The notes beneath the pieces were generated by a model. That model ran no database searches. It was not told where the DNA came from and saw only the letters and a program-made list of their open reading frames with translations. DNA of 64,000 nt from Polaribacter porphyrae (GTDB taxonomy: Bacteria; Bacteroidota; Bacteroidia; Flavobacteriales; Flavobacteriaceae), in assembly GCF_002954685.1 (NCBI RefSeq), contig NZ_MSCN01000001.1:2126429-2190428 (forward strand), written 5' to 3'. Position 1 is the stretch's first letter. Each line of letters opens with the position of its first letter. A program made the position numbers and the translations under genes. Positions 40,303 through 48,590 of this stretch are shown one piece after another.

Positions 40303-41958
40303 ATGATTGCTAAATATTACGATTTAAAAAACTTAAAAGGAGATATTACTGGTGGTTTAGTTGCTGGTGTTGTTGCACTTCCTTTAGCGTTAGCATTTGG
40401 AGTACAATCTGGTTTAGGTGCTATTGCAGGTTTGTATGGAGCTATTGCAGTCGGTATTTTTGCAGCCATTTTTGGTGGAACAGCCACACAAGCAAGTGGC
40501 CCAACAGGGCCTATGACAGTCGTTTCTGCAGCACTTGTAGCTGCAGCAATTGAAAGCACAGGTAGTTTAGGTGCTGCTATGCCAATTATTGTGTTAACCT
40601 TCTTAATGGGTGGTGTTTTTCAAATTGTATTTGGTTTTTTAAATATTGCTAGTTATGTTAAATATTTTCCCTATCCTGTTGTTTCTGGGTTTATGAGTGG
40701 TGTTGGACTCATTATCGTAATCTTACAACTCTTCCCTTTTGCAGGTTTATCGTCAGCAAAATCTACTTGGTTAGTGGTACAAGATTTACCAAGATTGTTT
40801 TCAGATTTTAACCTAGAAGCATTGTTATTGGGTGTTTTAACTGTTATTGTGTACTATACTTTTCCTTTCATCACAAAAAAAATACCTAGTGCTTTAGCTG
40901 CATTATTGGTAGCTTCATTAGCCAGTTATTTTTTACAATGGAACGTGCCAATTATTGGTGAAATACCATCTGGTTTACCATCATTACAAATTGAAGGTTT
41001 GTTTAGTATAGACTCAAGTGCTTATTCACTAGTTTTAGAGTATGCAATTGTATTAGCTGTTTTAGGTTCTATAGATTCACTATTAACCTCTGTAATTGCT
41101 GATAATATGACCAAAACCAAACACAATAGTAACAGAGAATTAATTGGGCAAGGAATAGGAAACGCTATTGCTGCCATTTTTGGAGGAATTCCTGGAGCTG
41201 GTGCTACAAAAGGAACAGTAATTAATATTAATAGTGGAGGAAGAACAAGAGTTTCTGGAACCATTCATGGATTATTTTTACTTGCAGTGCTTTTAGGTTT
41301 GGGTAAACTGGCTGCATATATTCCACTTTCAGTATTAGCAGGTTTACTAATTCCTATTGCATTTAAAATTGTGGATACTAAAGGATTAAAACACCTATTG
41401 GCAGTACCAAGAGCAGATGCAATTGTACTAATTATAGTTTTATTGATGACTACTTTTGGAAGTTTAATTCAAGCAGTTGGTGTTGGTTTGTTATTGGCTT
41501 CTCTACTATTTATGAAACAAGCTAGTGATATTGCTGAAGAAGGTTTAGAAGTTGGAACTTTAGCTGGTTTTGATGGTGAAAAACCTTGGCAAGACGAATT
41601 GCCTTTTTACGAAAAATATAAAAACAAAGTGTATATCAAACATTTGTACGGACCATTATTCTTTGGATTTACTTCGCACTTTCAGAATGAAATTAAAAAT
41701 ATTCCTGATGAAATACAAGCCTTAATTATTAGAATGGATAGAGTACCATATATAGATCAATCTGGTTTGTATGCCCTAGAAAATGCTGTTTTAGATTTAG
41801 AACAAAAAGGTATTATGGTAGTTTTGGTAGATGTTGATGAACAACCTTATGACAAACTAAAATCTATTGATATTGTACCAGATTTAGTTGCTGAAGAACA
41901 TATTTTTAAAACTGTTAAAGATAGTTTTGGGTATTTGAAAGAAAGACTTAAAGATTAA
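40303..41958 (+). CDS. SulP-family anion transporter with STAS domain
   Basis: 551 residues. About 12-14 membrane segments (residues 15-420), the SLC26/SulP N-terminal motif DLKGDITGGLVAGVVALPLALAFGVQSG, and ATQASGPTGPM in the third helix. C-terminal STAS domain (about 440-550; IIRMDRVPYIDQSGLYALENAV). Transports sulfate or bicarbonate. Given the adjacent sulfur cluster, sulfate is attractive, but many Bacteroidota SulP proteins are linked to bicarbonate, so the substrate is open. Confidence 0.94.
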   Translation: MIAKYYDLKNLKGDITGGLVAGVVALPLALAFGVQSGLGAIAGLYGAIAVGIFAAIFGGTATQASGPTGPMTVVSAALVAAAIESTGSLGAAMPIIVLTFLMGGVFQIVFGFLNIASYVKYFPYPVVSGFMSGVGLIIVILQLFPFAGLSSAKSTWLVVQDLPRLFSDFNLEALLLGVLTVIVYYTFPFITKKIPSALAALLVASLASYFLQWNVPIIGEIPSGLPSLQIEGLFSIDSSAYSLVLEYAIVLAVLGSIDSLLTSVIADNMTKTKHNSNRELIGQGIGNAIAAIFGGIPGAGATKGTVININSGGRTRVSGTIHGLFLLAVLLGLGKLAAYIPLSVLAGLLIPIAFKIVDTKGLKHLLAVPRADAIVLIIVLLMTTFGSLIQAVGVGLLLASLLFMKQASDIAEEGLEVGTLAGFDGEKPWQDELPFYEKYKNKVYIKHLYGPLFFGFTSHFQNEIKNIPDEIQALIIRMDRVPYIDQSGLYALENAVLDLEQKGIMVVLVDVDEQPYDKLKSIDIVPDLVAEEHIFKTVKDSFGYLKERLKD

Positions 41959-41984
41959 AATACAAATTGATTAAATAAGTTGGA

Positions 41985-42749
41985 ATGAAAGAAAATAAAC
42001 ATGAGAATTATGAAATTTTAAACCTATTAGGATATGGACTTTCTAAATTTGATAATGATTTTATCAAAGAATTTGGATTCAGTACTAAAAATTCTTTTTA
42101 TCAATATTTTGTTGATATCAATATAGTAGAAACTGGAAGTGTTGTAAAAAATAGGATGGATTTACTTGATCCATTTTTCCCAAATAAAAGAAAAGGTTGG
42201 TGGCATAAAGGAGATACTTATTTGCATAGAAAACAAACTATAGATAATCTTTTTGGTAGTGAAAATGCTCACGAATACGCAAATGTTGTAAAACTCTTTT
42301 TAAATGATAAGTACAATATTGATGATTTTTTTATATCAGTAAAACCAATTATAAAAACTCGATATAAAAAAATGCAAGAAACTGGTTTAGAAGCTGAATT
42401 ATATTTTTTAAATAATTACAATACAATCGATATTTTTAAAAACGGCACCATTGAAGATGCTAGATTATATGGAGATGGTTATGATTTTCAAGTAAATGTC
42501 AATGAACATTCTTTTTTAACAGAGGTAAAAGGAATTAGAGAAAAAAAAGGGAAATTTAGACTTACAGAAAAAGAATACAAAAGGGCTAAAGAATATCAAA
42601 AAGACTATATTATAACTCTAGTTCTAAATTTGAATGACTCTCCAACTTTTTTGACTATTGATAATCCTATTCAAAATCTTAATTTTAGGAAAAAGGTTTA
42701 TAAGTCAAAAAAAGTAAAAGAATATCATTTAGCTTCAGAAATCTTTTAA
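41985..42749 (+). CDS. Orphan PD-(D/E)XK nuclease-like protein (DUF3883-like)
   Basis: 254 residues. The C-terminal part (about 130-240) shows a Mrr/DUF3883-like pattern: GLEAELYFLNNY, DARLYGDGYDFQVNVNEHSFLTEVKGIREKKGKFRLTEKEYKRAKEYQKDYIITLVL, in which D (GYDF), E and K (TEVKG) would form the metal-binding D-ExK site. The N-terminal part is unknown. No methyltransferase or other restriction partner is nearby; the gene lies 26 bp after the SulP gene. Possible roles are restriction of modified DNA or repair. Confidence 0.75.
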   Translation: MKENKHENYEILNLLGYGLSKFDNDFIKEFGFSTKNSFYQYFVDINIVETGSVVKNRMDLLDPFFPNKRKGWWHKGDTYLHRKQTIDNLFGSENAHEYANVVKLFLNDKYNIDDFFISVKPIIKTRYKKMQETGLEAELYFLNNYNTIDIFKNGTIEDARLYGDGYDFQVNVNEHSFLTEVKGIREKKGKFRLTEKEYKRAKEYQKDYIITLVLNLNDSPTFLTIDNPIQNLNFRKKVYKSKKVKEYHLASEIF

Positions 42750-42820
42750 ATTATAAAATAAGTGTTTGCGCTTTTGAAGCTTTTATGAATAATGAGCCAA
42801 TTCCAATAGAAGAAGAGTAA

Positions 42821-43798
42821 TTACCTCAACTTAAACTTCATAAAAATAGGTAAATGATCTGAAGCTAGTCCAAAAGCATTTAGTACTTTTCCAGATACAT
42901 ATTCAATAGTATTCTTTGTATAAAAAATATAATCTATTCGTTCAAAAGGTTTTTTGGTATCAAAAGTATTGGCAAGATTTTCTGGATTAAAAGCGGCATT
43001 ACCAACATCAGACATGACAAACATTTTTTGAACAATAGCGTCTTTATCTCTTGCTCTAGAATTAAAATCCCCTAATAAAATAGTTGGATATTCTTTCTTG
43101 TAAGTATTAAAAATAGATAAAACTTCTTCAAATTGTTTTACTCTCGTTTCTTTCTCAAAAGCTTCTAAATGAATGTTTATAACTACAACCTCTTTATCAT
43201 TCAAAACCACTTTTACAACTTGTGCTAATCGTTCTAAATAAAAAGCATCTCTATGGAAGGGAGCATCAGCAACTCTTTGTAAAACTATCCTTTTATGATT
43301 TTTTAATTGATATTTACTAATAATAGATTGCCCAGAAACCACTTTACCAAAATGCATACTTATTGGCCAATAAGGAAAAGGTAAATAACGCTCATCCCAA
43401 TTTATGGCTCTTGCTCTATAATTGTATCCTAAATTGGCTATTTCTTCTTCTTGATTTACATTGTAAGAACGTGAAGCATTGTAATCTATCTCTTGAAATG
43501 CAATAATATCAGGGTTTACTTCTTTGGTTTCTAGTAGTACTTTCTGCAAATTATCATTAAACAAACTTTTAGGTTTTTCGACAGCTCTATTATTTGTCAT
43601 GCCACTTAAATAACCAATATTATAGGTAACAATACTAAAAATAGAATCATTTTTAGGTTCATCAAATGTATCAATCTCAATTAATTTTGAATATTCTTTT
43701 TCTGCTAATGTTGAAGAGGATGCCCAAAAAAAGAAGACAATACAAACAATTACCAATAGTAAAAAAATGAAGGAAAAATATTTTAAAAAACGTTTCAT
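42821..43798 (-). CDS. Endonuclease/exonuclease/phosphatase family protein, membrane-anchored
   Basis: 325 residues. N-terminal membrane helix (about 7-27), then an EEP fold with VTYNIGYLSG, DIIAFQEIDYNAS, ILLGDFNSRARD and ASDHLPIFMKF, giving the catalytic Asn, Glu, Asp and His residues. Acts outside the cytoplasm, probably on phosphodiesters or phospholipids; nucleic acid cannot be excluded. Its ATG overlaps the stop of the MscS channel gene by 4 bp, so the two are one transcript. Confidence 0.9.
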   Translation of the reverse strand: MKRFLKYFSFIFLLLVIVCIVFFFWASSSTLAEKEYSKLIEIDTFDEPKNDSIFSIVTYNIGYLSGMTNNRAVEKPKSLFNDNLQKVLLETKEVNPDIIAFQEIDYNASRSYNVNQEEEIANLGYNYRARAINWDERYLPFPYWPISMHFGKVVSGQSIISKYQLKNHKRIVLQRVADAPFHRDAFYLERLAQVVKVVLNDKEVVVINIHLEAFEKETRVKQFEEVLSIFNTYKKEYPTILLGDFNSRARDKDAIVQKMFVMSDVGNAAFNPENLANTFDTKKPFERIDYIFYTKNTIEYVSGKVLNAFGLASDHLPIFMKFKLR

Positions 43799-45429
43799 GA
43801 GTTTTTGGGTGGATTTTCTTTAGAAAAATTATCAACGATTTGTTGGATGGCTTTTTCAAAATTATCTTGATTGGTATTGTATTTTGGTGCCAAACTACTT
43901 TTGTCTGGGAATTGTTCAATCATAACAGTTGATGATGGAAAAGCAAAATCTACCCCTAAAGCAGCTGCCAATCTAACAATTGTTAGGTGCAATTTGTGTT
44001 TAGAAGCTTGCTCATCATTCCAAGCCAAGCTTTTAAAAAACACATTCATCATAATTTGCAGAGCAGAATCACCAAAACCTGTAAATTCTACTACAAAAGC
44101 ATCCTCTCTAATTTCTGGATGAACCTTAATAATTTCACGAACGCCTTTTACAAAAGCTTCAATCAATTCTGGTGGAGTATCGTAACGAATTCCTAAAGTG
44201 GTATTGTACCTTCTAAAAGAACGCACACCAGAATTATTAATTACCATTTCTGATAATTTACTGTTAGGTATTTGAAAAACAGTAGTATCTGCAGCTCTAA
44301 TTCTTGTTGATCTAAAGCCTACTTCTTCAACAGTACCTGTAACTTCACCTGCACTAATCCAATCACCTATATGAAAAGGTTTATCAAGAAAAATAGCTAC
44401 AGTACCAATAAAATTCTTAACGGTATCTTGTGATGCCAATGCAAAAGCCAAACCTCCAATTGTGGCTCCAGCAAGAATGGTTGTGGTATCTACACCAAAT
44501 AATTGAAGCATTTTAAAAAAACCAAAAATAACCACTATACCTGTAAGTAAATTATTTAAAATTGGTACTAATTGGTCATCAAGCTTATTATCTGTTTTTT
44601 CAGTTACTTCTTTGTAAATCTGCATAATAACCTTAACCAGCTTTAACAGTATAAAAATCCAAAAAACTGTTTCAGCAATATTTATCCCTAAAAAGACCCA
44701 TTTATTTACTTCTAGTGAGAATTGTAATGATGGAAAAATAGCACCAATAAATTTTAAACTAATTAATAAACTAATTGGGTGTGCCAATTTTCTTAAAACA
44801 GTTTTTACTTCAATATTAGTAATGGTAGTTTTGGTAATATAGTATTGAATTCTTTCTAAAACTTTGTAGGTTATTTTTTTAACTAACCAATAGACTAGAA
44901 TAGTTAATATAACTAGAAGTAATAATGCAGTAATTTGCCAGACTTCACAACCAAATATTTTTTTATGCCCATAATCTGGAACAACACTTTGTAGCTTTTC
45001 TACATACCATGGGTAAACGTCGCTATATAAAATATCAATAGCAGCAACAGTTTCCGACGAATAATACCAATTTTTATCAATTTTTTCTACGTAAATTTTT
45101 GGCATTCTTTGTGGAAAAGGAACATATTTAAATAATTTAGAATACCCTATAGAATCATTAAAATTAGGATTATTAGGTATTTTACTAAAATCTATATATA
45201 ATCCTTTACCATCTAAAATTCGTTTTAATTTAATCGCTTTTTTGATAGCTTCATCTCCTTCTAAACCATAGATAGTTTGGGCTGCTTTTTGGGGTTGATA
45301 AGTATCGTTTTGCAAATAATAGATATGCGTATAAATAGTAGCATTGGGGTTGCTTAAATCTACATTTGCAGATTGTTGAGCATTGGTTATTGTTGCTAGT
45401 AAAACAAAAAAAAGAAGTATTTTTTTCAT
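43795..45429 (-). CDS. MscS-family mechanosensitive channel
   Basis: 544 residues. Signal peptide, a periplasmic region of about 135 residues, a membrane segment near 165-185, further helices, then the pore helix and beta domain with GGLAFALASQDTVKNFIGTVAIFLDKPFHIGDWI, the MscS hallmark. It would open under membrane tension to release osmolytes. The soluble N-terminal extension is specific to a subset of larger MscS homologues. First gene of a two-gene unit with the EEP protein. Confidence 0.93.
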   Translation of the reverse strand: MKKILLFFVLLATITNAQQSANVDLSNPNATIYTHIYYLQNDTYQPQKAAQTIYGLEGDEAIKKAIKLKRILDGKGLYIDFSKIPNNPNFNDSIGYSKLFKYVPFPQRMPKIYVEKIDKNWYYSSETVAAIDILYSDVYPWYVEKLQSVVPDYGHKKIFGCEVWQITALLLLVILTILVYWLVKKITYKVLERIQYYITKTTITNIEVKTVLRKLAHPISLLISLKFIGAIFPSLQFSLEVNKWVFLGINIAETVFWIFILLKLVKVIMQIYKEVTEKTDNKLDDQLVPILNNLLTGIVVIFGFFKMLQLFGVDTTTILAGATIGGLAFALASQDTVKNFIGTVAIFLDKPFHIGDWISAGEVTGTVEEVGFRSTRIRAADTTVFQIPNSKLSEMVINNSGVRSFRRYNTTLGIRYDTPPELIEAFVKGVREIIKVHPEIREDAFVVEFTGFGDSALQIMMNVFFKSLAWNDEQASKHKLHLTIVRLAAALGVDFAFPSSTVMIEQFPDKSSLAPKYNTNQDNFEKAIQQIVDNFSKENPPKNS

Positions 45430-45533
45430 GTGTTCTATAGTGTTAAATACTTGTTAATTAGAAAACAAATTTAAACCTTTTAAAAATTCTTTGGTCAAAG
45501 AAGTGGATTTAAAAATAACAAAATTTATATATT

Positions 45534-45983
45534 ATGAGAAAATTAGCAAGTATTTTAGTTTTAGTATTCGCATTTACTTTAACTACACAAGCCCAAAAAA
45601 AGAGGAAAGATAAAAGACCTCAATTATCTGTTGAACAACACACTAATTTAGCTGTTAAGAAAATGACACTGGCTTTAGATTTATCAGAAAAGCAACAAAA
45701 TCAAATTAAACCTTTGTTAAATGCTCAAGCTACTGCAAAAAAAGAAGCTATGGAGAAAAGAAAGGAGATGAGAAAAGCAGAAAAAAAACCAACTGCAGAT
45801 GAAATGTATGAAATGCAATCAAAACGTTTAGATAATCAAATTGCATTTAAAAAAAGCATGAAAGAAATTTTAGATGATGAGCAGTTTGAAAAGTTTGAAA
45901 AAATGGCTAAAAAAAGAATGGTTAAAGGAAAGAAAATGATGAAGAGAAAAAGAAAGATGAAAAGAGATAGAGAAGATAATTAA
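45534..45983 (+). CDS. Small secreted basic helical protein (Spy/CpxP-like)
   Basis: 149 residues. Signal peptide (about 1-20, ending TQAQ), then a strongly charged helical domain: LSVEQHTNLAVKKMTLALDLSEKQQNQIKPLL and a second helix pair FKKSMKEILDDEQFEKFEKM. The Leu-Ser/Thr-x2-Q arrangement is the LTxxQ-like motif of Spy/CpxP and zinc-resistance proteins. The tail is Lys/Arg/Met-rich. Probably a periplasmic stress chaperone or sensor accessory. Shares a bidirectional terminator with the convergent LytTR gene. Confidence 0.82.
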   Translation: MRKLASILVLVFAFTLTTQAQKKRKDKRPQLSVEQHTNLAVKKMTLALDLSEKQQNQIKPLLNAQATAKKEAMEKRKEMRKAEKKPTADEMYEMQSKRLDNQIAFKKSMKEILDDEQFEKFEKMAKKRMVKGKKMMKRKRKMKRDREDN

Positions 45984-46009
45984 ATTGATTTGGTTGATTA
46001 GTTTTTTTA

Positions 46010-46041
46010 AAACTCCATATTCTTAATTGAATATGGAGTTT
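46010..46041. terminator. Bidirectional intrinsic terminator
   Basis: AAACTCCATATTC and GAATATGGAGTTT form a 13-bp perfect stem between two convergent genes, with T-rich flanks on both sides. It touches the stop codon of the LytTR gene. Confidence 0.88.
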
Positions 46042-46735
46042 ATTTTAGCAATACATCTATACTTTTTTTGTATAATTTTCCTATTGGAATAATATGTAAG
46101 CCAATTTTTATGCAATTACCTTCTATAAAATTAATATGTTTTTTTGCTACAATAAAAGATTTGTGAACTTGAAAAAAATCATTTTTTTGCAATTTTTCAA
46201 AAAAATCTGAAATTTTACTCCTAGTAACTATAGTTTCAGAAAACATATACACTTTGCAATAATTTCCATTTGCTTCAACGTATAAAATTTCTGATAACTT
46301 TGCTTGAATTTGTTTCTTATCCGATTTTATAAATACAGTATCTTTCTTATTTATTGATTTTGGTTTTTGTGTAGAAATTTCTGTACTATTTTCTTTTACC
46401 TTGTTTATTGCTTTTACAAACCTTTCAAAACTAAAAGGTTTTAATAAATAATCTATAACATTTAATTCAAACCCTTCAATAGCATGTTCTTTGTAAGCAG
46501 TTGTTACAATGATTTTGGGTGGATGTTGCAAGGATTTTAAAAAATCGAAACCCTTTAATTTAGGCATATTGATGTCTAAAAAAATTAAACCTACAGTATT
46601 TTTATTTAAAAACTGAAGTGCTTCAATAGCATCATAGCAACTTTTAGCAAATTCTAAATTTGGTAAAATATCACAATATCCTTTAATAATATCGTGTGCA
46701 ATATGCTCATCATCAATGATTAAGTAGTTAATCAT
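46040..46735 (-). CDS. LytTR-family response regulator
   Basis: 231 residues. Receiver domain (about 1-115) with IDDEHIAHDI, phospho-acceptor Asp in LIFLDINMPKLKG, and VIDYLLKPFSFERF. LytTR DNA-binding domain (about 130-231) with ILYVEANGNYCKVYM and DFFQVHKSFIVAKKHINFIEGN. Its ATG overlaps the kinase stop (46732) by 4 bp, so kinase and regulator are coupled. The divergent ABC transporter/M1 fusion is a plausible target. Confidence 0.95.
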   Translation of the reverse strand: MINYLIIDDEHIAHDIIKGYCDILPNLEFAKSCYDAIEALQFLNKNTVGLIFLDINMPKLKGFDFLKSLQHPPKIIVTTAYKEHAIEGFELNVIDYLLKPFSFERFVKAINKVKENSTEISTQKPKSINKKDTVFIKSDKKQIQAKLSEILYVEANGNYCKVYMFSETIVTRSKISDFFEKLQKNDFFQVHKSFIVAKKHINFIEGNCIKIGLHIIPIGKLYKKSIDVLLK

Positions 46736-47616
46736 AGTTTTAGTTCTAATTTAGAAGTATACATATTTTCTTTAATTGTTGTTTTAAAAGAATGCTTTTG
46801 GGGATATTTTAAAGCCAAACGCCTTTTTAAATTCTTTAATCCAATTCCTTGTTTTTCTGATTGAATTTCAACGTCAAAATTATTTTTAATCTCAAAAGTA
46901 ATGGTATTGTTTTTTGCTATTAAATTTATGGATACAAAAGCATCTTTAGTTAAATTTTCAACTCCATGTTTAAAAGCATTTTCCAATAAAATAATAAATA
47001 AAAGTGGTAATATTTTATACGTTTTCTCATCTACATCCACGTGAAAATGAATATCAATTTTTTTATGATATCTTAATTTATGTAATGCTATATAATTCTC
47101 TAAATAGGTGATTTCTTCTTTTAATGTAACTGTTTCTTTTTCTCCTTCGTAAATACTGTATCGCATTAAATCTGATAGTTTTAAAATCAAATTCTTCGCT
47201 TTTTCAGCATCTTTATCAACCAAACCATATAAATTATTGAGCATATTAAAGAAAAAATGCGGATTTACCTGACTCTGTAAATGCAATAATTCTGTTTTGG
47301 CTTTTTCCTGTTTTAAACTAATAATGATTTTTATTTGCCTAAAAAACCATCGAAAGAAAAGAAAAAAAACAGTTAAAAAATAGAAAAAAGCAACAAAACC
47401 AAACACTTCACTTTCTCCAAAAAGATCATTAAAAATCACAATACAAAGACCAAATCCTATCAAAAAAAACCAATAAATCCAATTTGGAATTGACACTAAT
47501 TGTCCTCTCATTTTTGAAATCATAATCAATATTAAACAATTATACTGCATTTGACAAATAAGTTGACAAACGACTTCAAAAACGTAATGAACACCAAATT
47601 CTAGAGAAAAATGCAT
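46732..47616 (-). CDS. LytS-type sensor histidine kinase (PF06580)
   Basis: Up to 294 residues. Two or three membrane helices in the first 95 residues, then the His_kinase motif LHLQSQVNPHFFFNMLNNLY with the phosphorylated His, and an HATPase region with PLLFIILLENAFKHGVEN (N box) and QGIGLKNLKRRL (G box). Start is uncertain: in-frame ATGs at 47523 and 47511 would shorten it by 31 or 35 residues, removing a Cys-rich hydrophobic N-terminus. Pairs with the LytTR regulator downstream. Confidence 0.92.
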   Translation of the reverse strand: MHFSLEFGVHYVFEVVCQLICQMQYNCLILIMISKMRGQLVSIPNWIYWFFLIGFGLCIVIFNDLFGESEVFGFVAFFYFLTVFFLFFRWFFRQIKIIISLKQEKAKTELLHLQSQVNPHFFFNMLNNLYGLVDKDAEKAKNLILKLSDLMRYSIYEGEKETVTLKEEITYLENYIALHKLRYHKKIDIHFHVDVDEKTYKILPLLFIILLENAFKHGVENLTKDAFVSINLIAKNNTITFEIKNNFDVEIQSEKQGIGLKNLKRRLALKYPQKHSFKTTIKENMYTSKLELKL

Positions 47617-47683
47617 CCTTTACTTTGTATCCCTAAAATTGATGTGTTTGTCACATAAACTTTAAAGAAAAAAATACTGATGT

Positions 47684-47691
47684 TAAGTTTG
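47684..47691 (+). promoter_or_regulatory. -7 element for the ABC transporter genes
   Basis: TAAGTTTG, a perfect TAnnTTTG, 27 bp before the start of the ATP-binding protein gene. No -33 TTG at proper distance. Confidence 0.4.
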
Positions 47692-47717
47692 GCTAAAATT
47701 CAAAATATTACAGCCAA

Positions 47718-48587
47718 ATGGACAAGCTCATTATTTCCAATTTAAGTAAAACTTACGATAATGGCATTAAAGCATTACAAAATGTATCACTAGAAATATC
47801 TACAGGAATGTTTGGACTTTTAGGTCCAAATGGTGCTGGAAAATCTACTTTAATGAGAACTCTTGCCACTTTACAAGATGCTGATGAAGGTTCTATAAAA
47901 CTGGGTAATGTTGATGTAACTAATCAGAAAAATGAAATCAGAAAAGTATTGGGTTATTTGCCTCAACAATTTGGAGTGTATCCAAAAATATCTGCAGAAA
48001 TGTTGCTGAATCATTTAGCTGTTTTAAAAGGAATTGTAAATAAAAAAGAACGTAAAAATCTTATCGAAAGTTTACTGCACAAAGTCAATTTATATAATGC
48101 TCGTAAACAAAATTTGGGTGGTTTTTCTGGAGGTATGAAACAACGTTTTGGAATTGCGCAAGCTCTATTAAACAATCCTAAACTATTAATTGTTGATGAG
48201 CCTACTGCTGGTTTAGATCCAAAAGAACGTAATCGTTTTTACAATTTATTGAGTGAAATTGGCGAAAATACCATAGTTATACTTTCTACTCATATTGTTG
48301 ATGATGTAAAAGAATTGTGTACAAATATGGCAATTATTGACAAAGGCATAGTTGTTTTAAAAGGAAATCCTCTTGAACTAATCAATAATCTCGAAGGAAA
48401 AATTTACAAAAAAACAATTCAAAAAGAAGAATTAGAGCAGTATCAAAAAGAATATACTATCATAAATCAAAAATTATTTTTAGGAAAACCTATGATACAT
48501 ATATTAAGCAAAAAAAAACCTGAAAATGGTTTTATCTCAATGAAAAGTGGCCTTGAAAGTGTGTATTTCTCAAAAATCAAAAACTAA
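47718..48587 (+). CDS. ABC transporter ATP-binding protein
   Basis: 289 residues. Walker A GPNGAGKST (about 35-43), Q-loop LPQQFGVYP, signature FSGGMKQR, Walker B LLIVDEPTAGLDP and the H-loop STHIVDD. C-terminal extension of 80 residues. Followed after 3 bp by the permease/M1 peptidase fusion, its partner. Divergent from the LytS/LytTR pair. Confidence 0.95.
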   Translation: MDKLIISNLSKTYDNGIKALQNVSLEISTGMFGLLGPNGAGKSTLMRTLATLQDADEGSIKLGNVDVTNQKNEIRKVLGYLPQQFGVYPKISAEMLLNHLAVLKGIVNKKERKNLIESLLHKVNLYNARKQNLGGFSGGMKQRFGIAQALLNNPKLLIVDEPTAGLDPKERNRFYNLLSEIGENTIVILSTHIVDDVKELCTNMAIIDKGIVVLKGNPLELINNLEGKIYKKTIQKEELEQYQKEYTIINQKLFLGKPMIHILSKKKPENGFISMKSGLESVYFSKIKN

Positions 48588-48590
48588 CAA

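Noticed and set aside
36026..42749. Polysaccharide utilisation locus
   Set aside because: The surface protein has only a carboxypeptidase-regulatory-like domain, with no SusC barrel, SusD or glycoside hydrolases beside it.
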